Source of the DNA: an uncultured Dyadobacter sp.
GTDB lineage: Bacteria > Bacteroidota > Bacteroidia > Cytophagales > Spirosomataceae
Direction of reading: 5' to 3'
Length of the DNA: 64,000 bases
Assembly: GCF_946482605.1 (NCBI RefSeq)
Contig: NZ_CAMLSE010000003.1
Coordinates: forward strand, 380,545-444,544
This document shows, piece by piece, positions 1-10,058 of this stretch (positions are counted from its first letter, which is position 1; every line of letters begins with the position of its first letter). The notes below the pieces were generated by a model. That model saw only the letters and a program-made list of their open reading frames with translations. It was not told the origin of the DNA and did no database searches. A program made the position numbers and the translations under genes.

Positions 1-1959
1 GGGGCTGTATTTCTTAAAAACGGCTTCCAGGTTTTGTAATGCCGCGCTTGCATTGGCATGTGGATCGAGCCTGGCTGTAATAAATCTGCCTCCGCGTGGA
101 TGTATGAAAAAGATGGATTTTCTGACCGGATCGTAAGGCGACTCCATGATCATGTCTTTGATCACACCAATAACCTTGAATGCCCTACCGTCCCAGGTTA
201 CCGTTTCTCCAATCGCATCATGCAGGTCCCGGCCTCCGATTCCCATAAACTTCGCGGCGGCTTCGTTGATCACAAACCCGGCGGAATCACTGGAAAATGT
301 CCTCGCAAAATCGCGCCCGGCGATAAACTGCCAGCCCACCGTTTTCCCGAAATCATGTGAAACACCAATCGTGGCAAACTCGGATTGCAGGCCCGGATCT
401 TTTCCTTTCCAGTTGAAACCCACATTAGCCGAAAAAACCTCAGTGGGAGGAGCAGCCGATTCTGCGATGGACGTCACGTTTCCCGCTTTCACAAGGTCGT
501 CCAGTGCAGCGTCGAAATGCCTGTGCATATCCTGGGTATTCACCAGCATGGTAACGAGGCCCTGCCTGTTGTACCCGATGGGGCGATTTTTAGCATAAAG
601 GATTTGTTTGTACACGACCACGGTACCGATGATCAATGTCACGGAAACGGTGAATTGCAGGACAACCAGAATTTTCCGTGGTAACGTCGCCCGCTTTCCC
701 AGCGGCGTCCATTTACCTTTCAATGCTTTGATAGGCTGAAATGAAGACAGATAAAATGCGGGGTAACTGCCTGCAATGAGCCCGGTGAGGAGCGTAAACA
801 CGATGCCGCTTACCAGAAATACAGGTTCGCCCAACGGCATATTCATTTCCTTGTCCGCAATGCCGTTGAAGAACGGAAGGACCAGCCAGGCAAAAAGTAT
901 CGAGAGGAAAAAGGCAAGGAAAACGACCAGAAACGATTCTGTGAAAAACTGGCCCACCAGTTGGGCCCTCACCGAGCCGACTGCCTTCCGGATTCCTACT
1001 TCCCTGGCGCGCTTTTCGGAACGCGCGGTGCTCAGGTTCATGAAATTAATGCACGCCAGCAACAATACAAACACCCCGATAATGCCAAAAAGCCACACGA
1101 ACTGGATGCGACCTCCCTCGTTGACCCCATTATCCCACTCGGAATACAGATGCCAGCGGCTCATCGGATGCAGCAGGATTTGGGGCTTGAATTTCAACTC
1201 ACTTTCACCGGCCTTCCTGAGTTTGATGTCCCTTATTTTATCTGAAACCGCTTTCAGGTCGCTGTTTTTTGCAAGCTGCACCAGAATCTGGAAAGAACTG
1301 CTTTCCCATTCGTTATGCTCGACGGCGTCCTTCACCCATCCGTTGGAGGAAACAAACAGCTCAAATGGGGCTATGAAACCCAGTTCGTGAAACTCGGAAT
1401 GGTAAGGTATATCTTCATAAACCCCGACCACCTTGACGTTCAGATCTTTGTTGAGCTTCATCATCTTATCAACCGGATCGGCGTTCTTGAAAAACGCCTT
1501 CGCCACGGATTCCGAGAGCAGGATCGTCGCCGGATCTTTCAGCCCCGAAGCGCTTCCGCTCGTTATTTTCAGGGACAGCAGCTCCGCGGCACCAGCGGAC
1601 ATAAAATTACCCGGCTTGGTAAAACTGGTTTCTCCATAAGCCAACACATGCCTTTGCAGCCAGGAAGTGATGACCACACGGTCAAAATCGGATCCAAAGC
1701 TGGTTTGCAGCTCTTTGAACAACGGTGCCGGGACATTACCACCCGTGTTGATCGCCCCGTCGAGGGTTTGCTGCTGCATGAGCCGCGCTATTCCCTGGTA
1801 GTTGCTATGGTATTTGTTAAAAGACAATTCATCATAAATCCACAGACCGATCAGCATGGCGACCGTCATTCCGACTGCAAGTCCGCCGATATTGATGGCG
1901 GAGTAGGTCTTGTTCCTGGCCAGATTGCGCCGTGCTATTTTAAGGTAATTGCTGATCAT
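1..1959 (-). CDS. ABC transporter permease, MacB/FtsX type (3' end cut by window edge)
   Basis: The frame is open from the ATG at 1959 to base 1, giving 653 codons; the C-terminus lies outside the window. The N-terminus (MISNYLKIARRNLARNK) and the following hydrophobic segment are typical of Bacteroidota FtsX-domain permeases. A MacB-like periplasmic domain covers roughly residues 50-280. A membrane segment follows near residues 285-310 (FGIIGVFVLLLACINFMNLS) with the characteristic STARSEKRAREVGIRKAVGS stretch after it, then two more helices near 340-385 and one near 430-450, before a second periplasmic domain. Such proteins export or handle macrolides, lipoproteins or peptides together with a separate ATPase; no ATPase gene is in view. 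Substrate unknown. The family call is firm, the role is not. Confidence 0.9.
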   Translation of the reverse strand, partial: MISNYLKIARRNLARNKTYSAINIGGLAVGMTVAMLIGLWIYDELSFNKYHSNYQGIARLMQQQTLDGAINTGGNVPAPLFKELQTSFGSDFDRVVITSWLQRHVLAYGETSFTKPGNFMSAGAAELLSLKITSGSASGLKDPATILLSESVAKAFFKNADPVDKMMKLNKDLNVKVVGVYEDIPYHSEFHELGFIAPFELFVSSNGWVKDAVEHNEWESSSFQILVQLAKNSDLKAVSDKIRDIKLRKAGESELKFKPQILLHPMSRWHLYSEWDNGVNEGGRIQFVWLFGIIGVFVLLLACINFMNLSTARSEKRAREVGIRKAVGSVRAQLVGQFFTESFLVVFLAFFLSILFAWLVLPFFNGIADKEMNMPLGEPVFLVSGIVFTLLTGLIAGSYPAFYLSSFQPIKALKGKWTPLGKRATLPRKILVVLQFTVSVTLIIGTVVVYKQILYAKNRPIGYNRQGLVTMLVNTQDMHRHFDAALDDLVKAGNVTSIAESAAPPTEVFSANVGFNWKGKDPGLQSEFATIGVSHDFGKTVGWQFIAGRDFARTFSSDSAGFVINEAAAKFMGIGGRDLHDAIGETVTWDGRAFKVIGVIKDMIMESPYDPVRKSIFFIHPRGGRFITARLDPHANASAALQNLEAVFKKYSP

Positions 1960-1990
1960 GCTGGTTGGCAGTAGATTTTCACAGAAAAGG

Positions 1991-2022
1991 TGTGCGCGAC
2001 GAGTTGTTACTGGTCGCGCACA
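1991..2022. terminator. Hairpin between the giant lyase gene and the ABC permease gene
   Basis: A perfect 10-bp inverted repeat (TGTGCGCGAC at 1991-2000 with its complement at 2013-2022) around a 12-nt loop. It lies 32 bp upstream of the permease start, so it may be a terminator remnant, a leader hairpin or part of a tandem terminator with the next one. No U-run. Confidence 0.4.
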
Positions 2023-2068
2023 TCGTTTTCGAAAGAAGTGCCGGCCGGGTGCGGCATACTTTGCTTTT

Positions 2069-2101
2069 ACGTCCGTCGGATCCCGGAAATCCGACGGACG
2101 T
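2069..2101 (-). terminator. Probable terminator of the giant alginate-lyase-family gene
   Basis: A perfect 12-bp stem (ACGTCCGTCGGA at 2069-2080, complement at 2090-2101) with a 9-nt loop starts 5 bp after the stop codon at 2106. The T-run of a classical intrinsic terminator is missing on the minus strand, so termination is inferred from position and stem strength. Confidence 0.6.
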
Positions 2102-2105
2102 AGCG

Positions 2106-5100
2106 TTACTGTCTGATCAATTTGATGGTAACCGCTTTTTCCGCGCCAGTAATGCGAAGCAGATAAATGCCGGGCGCAGGACGGTTGAGATGAAAAGTGT
2201 GCCGTTCAAGATCCGACCTGATGTCCAGGTCCCGTTTCATCAGCTGACGCCCATTGATATCGGTGAGCGTCATTTGGAGCGAAAGCCCCCGGGCTCCCTG
2301 TATTTCGGCAATGGCCTGATCATTGACAACCGGGTTTCCAAGCATTTTTACCCGAAAAGGGCCTGATTCCGTTTCACTGACTTCTGCCGAAAACCGGGCA
2401 TCGGCACCGCCGGGTTCAGTACCATAAATAAGCGCTCCCTGATAATACACTCCGATGTGGGTGTTTTCGGTAAAGCTTCCCGTCGGTTTGTAAGAATAAT
2501 CGTTGGTATGATTAAAAACAGACCAGTCCGACTTCGCAATGCGATACTGGATGTTGCCGGAACTGCCCGACGGATAGAAGGTCCCGGCGGAAGGGTTTAG
2601 ACTCAGTTCCAGATAGGTATCCGTCCCGGTGAGTGCGGGACTGACCGTTACAAACTGTCCACCGACATTCGCTGCCCCGAGTTTCGCATAATCAACCCAA
2701 TAATTCAAGCTGGCGGCACTTTCCCGGGTAAACCAATAGCGAACTTTCAGATCTCCGTAATTCACAGGCACATTACCTTCGTTGTTGATTTTCAGATAAG
2801 TACTGATCGTATTGGAGTTTACATTCGAGCTTTTGTTTTCTGAATAAGCTTTGAGCGCTACCACCGGAGCAGCCGCGATCGGTTCGGTGCCCCACACCAG
2901 CAACCCATTCCGATAAAGCGTCATGTGGCCATTCAACGTGTAGGCCGAAGATGCCAGATAAGCATAATCGTCCGCTTCATTCAGCGGAGCAGCGTCCGAA
3001 TTGGCAAACCTCGACTTGATCTCGCCGGAATTGCCATTCGCGCTCAGCATGCCCGCCGAGGCGTCGAAACTATATTCGACATAACCATAAGCGCCATTAC
3101 GCGGCTGCGCAAGTGCAACGTACTTCATTTTCACCTTCCCGCTGCCCAGCTGCGCATAATCGACCGCGGTATTGATGCCCGCATAATTCTCGGCAGTAAA
3201 CCAGTATCGGGCAGTCAGCTCGCTGTAAGCCACCGCAACGGAATCTGCATTGATGATTTTGAGATTAGGTTTGATTACATTGTTGCCCGGCTGACCAGAA
3301 TCGGCATTCTGATATTGTATTTTAAGTTGAAGGGCCGAGACCGTCAGCGTTTGACTTACTGAAACCGCCGCATAATAATGACCATCGCCAGGTTGCGAGG
3401 CTGTAATGCTGGCAGTTCCTGCTCCGGTAATATGCACTTTCCCATCGACGATTGTGGCCACCGTGGAATCGGAGGCGGTGTAACTGACTGGCAAGCCGGA
3501 AGTGGCGGGGGCTGTGGGGGCAAAATCTGCGTCTCCGATGATCTTTCTGGTCAAAGCATTGAACGTAATCATTTGATTTCGCTTGATCACCAGCACCAAA
3601 GTGTCCGTCACAGCACCCCAGGCATTGCTGGCTCCCAGGATGACGGGAAACGTACCGGTGGCTGTTGGTGTCCCCGAGATCACGCCGGTGCAGTTGTTCA
3701 GGTTCAAACCTGCCGGCAAGCCGGTCGCACTGAACTGGTCGGGCCGGTTGGTGGCATTTATCGTATAGCCGAATGCTTCGCCAAAAACGAGGTCCCGGGT
3801 AGCGGTAGCGCTTATGATCCGAGGGGAACCAGCCCCCAGCCCCCAGAACTCCACTTCCGCGACGTTACCGAAACCATTGCCAGGAGACAGATAACGGACG
3901 TAGCGGAATGGCGTGGCGTTTGAAATGACCTGCTCCGTCAGTGTCCCGGCTGCCGGTTGGGCAGTCACTGCGAACAGGGTTACCGCATTGCTGAAATCCG
4001 CGGTATTGGCTCCCTGAAAAACGCCCCCGACCATGCGCACAGGGAAATTGGCGCGTGGCGCATAGCGCACCCGTGTGATCACGCTCAGGCCGTCGGAGCC
4101 AAGATCGTAACCTACCCAGCCACTGCCCTGGGGTGCGTCGAAGTAGGTATCCAGATTGCCATCTACCGCAGCTGCTTTGGTGGTGGCAGCGACATTGCCA
4201 AATGATCCTGGCGTACCGATGAGCGTTCCACCGGTTAATTTCCCTCCCAAAGAAAGGCCCGCGGGAGCGGTGTCGGCACCTTCTCCGATTTGATTAACCG
4301 CCGATACCTTATAGAAGTAAGTGATACAGTTGGCAGCAGTGGTATCGACATAGGTCAATGCGTTTACATTTGCAACGACTGCATAAGGCCCGCCAATGGC
4401 AACCGCCCGCTTCACTATGTAACTGTTTGCACCCACGGGAGCAGTCCAATTCAGGGTCACCTGGTTGCTTCCCGCCGTAACCGACAATGGCGCAGGAGCT
4501 GACGGCGGCGTTGACAGCGTAATCAGACTGAAAATTTCCGAAGCGCTCAACGCGCGGCTGTAAATCTGAAATTCATCGATTTTACCTGCCAGAAGCGGGT
4601 CAGGCCATTGCGATTTGCCGATCCAGTTTTGGGTCGCATTTCCTAAACTGGAAGGCTTCAGGGTCAGGTTCGCATTGCGGCCAACCTCGACACCATTGAC
4701 ATACAAAACCCCAACTGTACCCGATTGCGTCATGGCTATATGCGTCCACACGCCGGTAGCAATCACCGAGCTGCTGGTAATTTGCTGCTCTCCCGAACCG
4801 GTGGTGATGGAGTAGCGCAATGTTCCGTTAGCGCCGTTTTTCGGAGTCAGGAACATATAATTTGTTGTTCCCGAACCAAAATCAAATATACGCGCCCAGT
4901 TCGGGGATGCGTCGAGCTTCACCCAGGTGGCGACGCTGAAATCGGAAAGGGAGTTGACCAGCCCTGCCGGAAGCGTAACGAATCCATTGGCCGTACCATC
5001 CAGGCTGACGGCATTGTTGACCACACCCGGGACCAGGGTTGCGCCGGAAGCCAGCGTACCGTTCCGTGCACTCCATGAATCGACTGCAGTGGTGCCGCTG

Positions 5101-7715
5101 GTTTCGTCGAACTTCCAATAATTCGCTTTTCCCGGCGTCGCAATGACCTGGACTGAATTGACGCTCTCCCCTAATGCATTTACAGCGGAAACAACATAAT
5201 AGTAGGTGGTGGATGCATTCAATGGCGTGTCATTGTAACTGGTCGCGGACGGACTGGCGATCGTCGTGTAAGGCCCGCCGCTGACGGTTGCTCTTTTTAC
5301 ATTGTAGGTGACCGCACTCAAACTGGCTGCCCACGACAGGTTAACCTGACTGGCCGATACAGACGCAGCCGTGACTCCGGCAGGAACAGGGGCCAGCGCG
5401 AGTACGGGAGTAAGATTTGCTTCCAAAGAATTGGGACTTTCACCCGCAAAATTCGTGGCTGCAACGACGTAATGGTAGCTGGTTCCATTCGCGAGACCGG
5501 TGTCCGTATAATTTGGGGCCGTTAGGCCGCTAGCAACCGTCGCATAGGGACCACCGCTGACAGTTGCACGTTTGATTGTATAGCTGGCGGCTCCGTTTAC
5601 GGTATTCCAGCTGAGTGTAGCCTGTGTGTTTCCAGGCGTACCCACGAGGCCGGTGGGAGCCGGAAGCACAGTTCCTGTCCCTCCTGCCAGGGTCACGTTA
5701 TCAAAAGTAGAATTGGCCAAAGCGCCCGTAGTACTGCCCGAGCACGACGCAAATCCAACATAATAGGTCGTGCCCATTGCCACCGTGCTTACCCCGATCG
5801 TAAACCAGGTTTCACCATCGGATGACTGATAGGCTGTAAATGTATTCCCCGTGCGCTGTATCCTGAACCAGGCTGGTACCCAGGTGTAATCATTACCCCC
5901 CACCCAGCTCATGGAGCCGGCCGTAGCAGATCGCGTTCCGAAACCGGCTTGCCGCCAGCCGGCATCCCCCAGCTTCAACACTACCGCCTTTGCATCGGGC
6001 GCGAGGGATTCACGAAACATTACACCGGTTTTGCTCAATGTCCCGCTTAATGCAGATAGCCTGGCCGTCATGGTGAAGTCGCCGGTCACGACTCCGTAGG
6101 TATAGCCAAATGCATCGGCCGTACCGCCGATTCCTGTGCCCGAACCATTGACGATATACGTCCCTCCGGAAACACCGGCATAGCTGGCACTGCCCGCCGC
6201 ACTTACCGTCCCGATATCCTGCCTCGCCCATCCCGCGGGTAAGGCACCTGACGCAGCTGGGGTAGCCGTCGTTTCAGCCGATACGCTGCTGGTCCCCGAT
6301 TGATTATTGGCTGATATCACGTAGTAGTAGGTCGTGCCGTTAGCCACCGTCCCGTCTGTGTATTCCGGATAAGTACTCTCGGTCCAGGAGGCGATGGAGG
6401 TATAAGGACCTCCGCTCGTGGTAGAACGCAGTACATTGTATCCCTGGGTAGTGGCGTCAGGGGCAGGCGTCCATTTCAAAAACACCCTGCCAACACCCGC
6501 CGTTGCGCTCAGGCCGGTGGGCACGGGCGGCGCCGGCGAGGGGGGATACGGTGAAGCGGCGGCGGTTCTGGTAAATGCCAGTGTGCCATATCCGAAATGA
6601 TCGGCGCTCCCGTGCTCAGGTCTTACCAATTGCGCCATTGCCTTTACATTCGGCGCACTCAGTCCCTGGCGTACTACATAATGGTTGTAAACCATTTCCC
6701 AGACAGGACGGTCATCCAACCGGCCCATGCCATTGATCGAAACCCAAAGCTGGTTAGCCCCCTGACAATTGTTATAGGCCGTATAAGGGACAGGCAACGA
6801 CAAATTGGTACGTGCCACATATTCGGCACCGGCCAGCAGTCGATTATTGTCATAGCCATATAAGTCGAGCCCCTGGTTCCATGCGATCTCACACACCGAC
6901 GCAAGCATCCCGACCGCAAGCTGTGCATGTTCCTGGTCCCGCCCGCTTTCCTGCCATTGCCCGAGATTGCCCGGATGTACATAGGGAATGGTGTTCATAA
7001 TGCTTCCCATCCCGGCTCCGTTTTTGAAATAATCTACCGCCTCATTGTATTTGGCCTGATCATCACAAAGCACGCCCATCGCGAGAATGGCACCAATGTT
7101 ACTGATGTCCCAATTGGACCAGTAGGCACTGATACAGGCACCATTATGGTTTGTGAGGAAATTGTGGGCCACGGGATAAAAATAGGTGAGCATCATGTTT
7201 TTGAAGCGGGTAAAGTCCGTCTGCGCCCATCCGGGATAAATCCGCAGCAATTCGGCCGCCATTCCAAAATCAAAAATAGGAATACCACTCAGACCGGGAA
7301 TATCGGTGCCGGTGGGAACCTGATCCACTGCCGAAGACCACGCATTACATATCCGCACCGCACACTCGGCATAGGTAGTATCGCCGGAAATGTACCAGCG
7401 GAGCGCATTGAGGTACGCCGCGTGCGCATCGGCATCGGCCCGCTGACGACTGCCGCCCATGTTCGCCCGCGCGGCGGGTGCATACGTATTCTGCGCCTGC
7501 GGATCGGTTATGAGTTTATTCCAACTGTCGATCCAGGGATGCTCTCCTGCTGCTACCTTGGCTTTCATCCGGTCCAGGTCCGCCTGCGTGTGCAGGCCAC
7601 CCGGGTGTGTGAACGTTTGGGCCTTTGCCGCAGGCGGTGCTACCCACAACACCCGGATGCAGATCAGAATGATGGTCAGTACTGTTTTTGCATAAGGTAA
7701 TTTCGCAATGGTCAT
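2106..7715 (-). CDS. Giant multimodular secreted alginate-lyase-family protein with two CBM3 modules and T9SS sorting domain
   Basis: 1869 residues, far longer than a simple PL5-like lyase (about 350-400). A signal peptide ends near residue 32. Domains in order: alginate lyase family (alpha/alpha barrel) about 35-385, with an NHNGACISAYWSNWD segment and an ESGRDQEHAQ segment typical of the family; FN3 about 392-490; a DUF1349-like concanavalin module about 493-675; FN3 683-768 and 773-861; LamG 863-1068; FN3 1070-1152; F5/8C-like module 1158-1292; putative Ig (He_PIG-like) 1293-1378; Ig-like 1380-1457; two CBM3-type modules 1462-1610 and 1618-1770, each with a RYWFT core; T9SS type A C-terminal domain about 1790-1868. 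It should be secreted by T9SS and held on the cell surface or released. It lies downstream of the SusCD pair on the same strand, but a 586-bp repeat region separates them, so co-transcription is uncertain. The real substrate is not shown; CBM3 usually binds crystalline cellulose or chitin. Confidence 0.85.
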   Translation of the reverse strand: MTIAKLPYAKTVLTIILICIRVLWVAPPAAKAQTFTHPGGLHTQADLDRMKAKVAAGEHPWIDSWNKLITDPQAQNTYAPAARANMGGSRQRADADAHAAYLNALRWYISGDTTYAECAVRICNAWSSAVDQVPTGTDIPGLSGIPIFDFGMAAELLRIYPGWAQTDFTRFKNMMLTYFYPVAHNFLTNHNGACISAYWSNWDISNIGAILAMGVLCDDQAKYNEAVDYFKNGAGMGSIMNTIPYVHPGNLGQWQESGRDQEHAQLAVGMLASVCEIAWNQGLDLYGYDNNRLLAGAEYVARTNLSLPVPYTAYNNCQGANQLWVSINGMGRLDDRPVWEMVYNHYVVRQGLSAPNVKAMAQLVRPEHGSADHFGYGTLAFTRTAAASPYPPSPAPPVPTGLSATAGVGRVFLKWTPAPDATTQGYNVLRSTTSGGPYTSIASWTESTYPEYTDGTVANGTTYYYVISANNQSGTSSVSAETTATPAASGALPAGWARQDIGTVSAAGSASYAGVSGGTYIVNGSGTGIGGTADAFGYTYGVVTGDFTMTARLSALSGTLSKTGVMFRESLAPDAKAVVLKLGDAGWRQAGFGTRSATAGSMSWVGGNDYTWVPAWFRIQRTGNTFTAYQSSDGETWFTIGVSTVAMGTTYYVGFASCSGSTTGALANSTFDNVTLAGGTGTVLPAPTGLVGTPGNTQATLSWNTVNGAASYTIKRATVSGGPYATVASGLTAPNYTDTGLANGTSYHYVVAATNFAGESPNSLEANLTPVLALAPVPAGVTAASVSASQVNLSWAASLSAVTYNVKRATVSGGPYTTIASPSATSYNDTPLNASTTYYYVVSAVNALGESVNSVQVIATPGKANYWKFDETSGTTAVDSWSARNGTLASGATLVPGVVNNAVSLDGTANGFVTLPAGLVNSLSDFSVATWVKLDASPNWARIFDFGSGTTNYMFLTPKNGANGTLRYSITTGSGEQQITSSSVIATGVWTHIAMTQSGTVGVLYVNGVEVGRNANLTLKPSSLGNATQNWIGKSQWPDPLLAGKIDEFQIYSRALSASEIFSLITLSTPPSAPAPLSVTAGSNQVTLNWTAPVGANSYIVKRAVAIGGPYAVVANVNALTYVDTTAANCITYFYKVSAVNQIGEGADTAPAGLSLGGKLTGGTLIGTPGSFGNVAATTKAAAVDGNLDTYFDAPQGSGWVGYDLGSDGLSVITRVRYAPRANFPVRMVGGVFQGANTADFSNAVTLFAVTAQPAAGTLTEQVISNATPFRYVRYLSPGNGFGNVAEVEFWGLGAGSPRIISATATRDLVFGEAFGYTINATNRPDQFSATGLPAGLNLNNCTGVISGTPTATGTFPVILGASNAWGAVTDTLVLVIKRNQMITFNALTRKIIGDADFAPTAPATSGLPVSYTASDSTVATIVDGKVHITGAGTASITASQPGDGHYYAAVSVSQTLTVSALQLKIQYQNADSGQPGNNVIKPNLKIINADSVAVAYSELTARYWFTAENYAGINTAVDYAQLGSGKVKMKYVALAQPRNGAYGYVEYSFDASAGMLSANGNSGEIKSRFANSDAAPLNEADDYAYLASSAYTLNGHMTLYRNGLLVWGTEPIAAAPVVALKAYSENKSSNVNSNTISTYLKINNEGNVPVNYGDLKVRYWFTRESAASLNYWVDYAKLGAANVGGQFVTVSPALTGTDTYLELSLNPSAGTFYPSGSSGNIQYRIAKSDWSVFNHTNDYSYKPTGSFTENTHIGVYYQGALIYGTEPGGADARFSAEVSETESGPFRVKMLGNPVVNDQAIAEIQGARGLSLQMTLTDINGRQLMKRDLDIRSDLERHTFHLNRPAPGIYLLRITGAEKAVTIKLIRQ

Positions 7716-7829
7716 AGTGATTACATTTAGATAGTAAAAAATAACAGACTATGCTCATTTCAGTTTTCGAAGAAGGTTTTAGACTTGTGGTTGATATGAA
7801 GACGGCAGGGTGATTTTACATTTTGACAT

Positions 7830-8300
7830 CCATTACATGTTGTTGCATGCCTACGGCATTTCAAATTGGTTTTGTGGCGTTTTTTGGAGCTACCGACATT
7901 ACATCGCTACGCGATTTGGATGCTATCGTGTATGTAATGTTGGCAGCCAAAGCCGCAGCACTACACGGTCCCAATGCCGTCAGGCATGAAACATTGGCAA
8001 GACGGTAGGCTGACCTTAATTTTGACATCAGCACATGCTGTTGCATGCCTACGGCATTTCAAATTGTTCTTATGACGTTTTTCGGCTACCAACATTACAT
8101 CGCTACGCGATTTAAATGCTATCGAGTATGTAATGTTGGCAGCCAAAGCCGCCAACATTACATTGTTACACGATCCAAGGCCGTCAGGCATGAAACATTG
8201 GTAGCCAAGCAGCGCCACGCGATTCAAATGCCGTAGGCATGAAACATTGGTAGCCAATTCCGCAGCGCCACACGATTCAAATGCCGTCAGGCATGAAATT
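7830..8300. repeat. REP-like repeat block between susD and the giant lyase gene
   Basis: This gap holds two diverged units of about 190 bp (about 7830-8013 and 8020-8206), followed by further copies of the right-hand motif. The core is ATGCCGT(C)AGGCAT, a 5-bp stem with a 3-4-nt loop, followed by GAAACATTGGTAGCC. Rightward cores lie at 7974, 8178, 8227 and 8279; leftward cores lie near 7846 and 8045. Inside unit 2, 8084-8100 pairs with 8128-8144 at 16 of 17 positions, so each unit can fold into a long hairpin. The last copy ends one base before the susD stop codon. No transposase is present. It resembles bacterial REP/BIME elements; function unknown. Confidence 0.8.
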
Positions 8301-8301
8301 G

Positions 8302-10041
8302 TTACCAGCCGGGGTTTTGGACGAGATTGGGGTTGAGCTGCAATTGGTTGGTCGGCAGTGGGATCAGATAATTCTTTTCCGTGAACTTCCGCTCATTAAC
8401 GGGATCGGCAATCACGTCACCTTCGGCCGTTAATGCGGGAGGATTCGTCGTGTATTTGGTGGCATATTCTGTTCCTGCCCACCGAACGCCCAGCACCGGC
8501 TTGGCTAATTCGATGTGTGCGATGTACCAGCGTTTCAGATCGTCCATCCGAACACCATCCCCTTGCAATTCCACAGCTCTTTCGCGGCGTATTTCTTCCC
8601 GCATGTTCAAGCCGTTGGCGGCGACAAAAGCATTGCTGAGCTTCGGCATAGCGCTATTTACGCGGCTGCGAACGAGGTTGAGCGATTTATCCAGATCCTG
8701 GTCACTAATGGAACCCACCCGCTCGTACACCGCCTCGGCGTAGTTGAGATATACCTCTGCCAGACGGATAACAGGATAGTCGTACCCTTCCTGAGAATTG
8801 GGAACCTGCCTTTCTGCGGCCCATTGCTGGTTGCTGTAACCGCTGATGTCGTTGCTCCACGGGTCGTGCGGAAGGCGTGCATTCTTCAAATCGGTGGCGC
8901 TCCAATCCCAGTTGATGTGCCAGTTCGTTGCATTTTGCCAATACCTGTAACCGGGTACCATCATGAAATAGCGCATCCGGTTGTCGCGGTTTGCAAATTC
9001 AGATTTCAGCGTGGCCCGGCTGAACGGCAGCTTGGTTTTACCAATGGGCAAACCGTCTCCCGACAAGTACATATCTGCCATCACCCGACTCATGTCCGCG
9101 CCCAATGCCCCGAAAGAAATCTGATTCGGGATCGTTTTGAGCAGGTTGTTGGACTCGTAGCGCACGGCCAATATATATTCCTGGTTGGCCGACTTGGTGA
9201 CATTGGCAGGATTCGACTTCTGGTTTTCGAGGATAAACAAATATTTCAGTGCCGAGTCTCCAAGGGCCTGAGGCTTGAAAAGCGCATACGCATTACTGGT
9301 AATCACTGCATTACTTTGACTGATCGATTTGTCCAGCAAGGCATTGGCCCGTGTTGCATTTTGCCCCCTGAACTTTAACCAGGTTCCTTCATACAGGCAA
9401 ACCCTGCCCAAAAAGGCTTGTGCGGCACCTTTGCTGATGCGCCCTTTGTCAACAGCAGCAATGTCGCTTTCCAGAGGCAGGTCCGCAATGGCTTCTTCCA
9501 GATCCTGAATGATGAAATCGATCGTTTCGTCGCGGGTATTTCGCGCGGCCTTCAACTCCGGTGATTCGGTGGTAAGCACATTTTTGATCAGCACCACGCC
9601 TCCATAGGAAGTAAGCAGTTTGTCGAAATAAACATAGGCGCGAAAGAATTTTGCCTCAGCCACATAAGTCCTGATCTGATCGGCGTTCTCAAAATCCTTC
9701 GCTTTTTCCAACATGTAATTGATGTTGTGAATCCACTTATAGGCATCGTTGTAATTGGCATCATTGGATACAATTGTATTGGTACCCCTTGCAAAAGCGC
9801 CCCGGTCGGCTCCCAGGTCGGAACCGCTGTGCCCATCTCCGTTTCCATTACCGAATGAGCGCAGGTAGTCATAGAACTTATTTGCCGCCAGTTTGTATTC
9901 GGTAGCCTCCTTCCAGAAGGAAACATCCGACACCCGGTCGAGCGGTTGCAGGTCCAGGGCGTTATTGCAACCTGAGGGAACTGCAATGCATACTGCCGTC
10001 ACCCATGCGATGATCAGGTAGTTGAATAGTTGCTTTTTCAT
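8302..10041 (-). CDS. susD: SusD/RagB family outer-membrane glycan-binding lipoprotein (locus 1)
   Basis: 579 residues from the ATG at 10041. The longer frame to 10152 is rejected because it overlaps susC and because a lipoprotein signal starts here (MKKQLFNYLII..., lipobox cysteine C25 in VPSGC). A SusD-like N-terminal TPR region about residues 30-280 is followed by the C-terminal RagB/SusD domain; the family-typical ELQGDGVRMDDLKRW and a C-terminal IPLPTNQLQLNPN are visible. SusD sits on the cell surface and hands oligosaccharides to its SusC partner. The gene starts 17 bp after the susC stop, so the two are co-transcribed. A REP-like block starts immediately after its stop codon. Confidence 0.93.
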   Translation of the reverse strand: MKKQLFNYLIIAWVTAVCIAVPSGCNNALDLQPLDRVSDVSFWKEATEYKLAANKFYDYLRSFGNGNGDGHSGSDLGADRGAFARGTNTIVSNDANYNDAYKWIHNINYMLEKAKDFENADQIRTYVAEAKFFRAYVYFDKLLTSYGGVVLIKNVLTTESPELKAARNTRDETIDFIIQDLEEAIADLPLESDIAAVDKGRISKGAAQAFLGRVCLYEGTWLKFRGQNATRANALLDKSISQSNAVITSNAYALFKPQALGDSALKYLFILENQKSNPANVTKSANQEYILAVRYESNNLLKTIPNQISFGALGADMSRVMADMYLSGDGLPIGKTKLPFSRATLKSEFANRDNRMRYFMMVPGYRYWQNATNWHINWDWSATDLKNARLPHDPWSNDISGYSNQQWAAERQVPNSQEGYDYPVIRLAEVYLNYAEAVYERVGSISDQDLDKSLNLVRSRVNSAMPKLSNAFVAANGLNMREEIRRERAVELQGDGVRMDDLKRWYIAHIELAKPVLGVRWAGTEYATKYTTNPPALTAEGDVIADPVNERKFTEKNYLIPLPTNQLQLNPNLVQNPGW

Positions 10042-10058
10042 ATTTTCAGTATCTCGGA

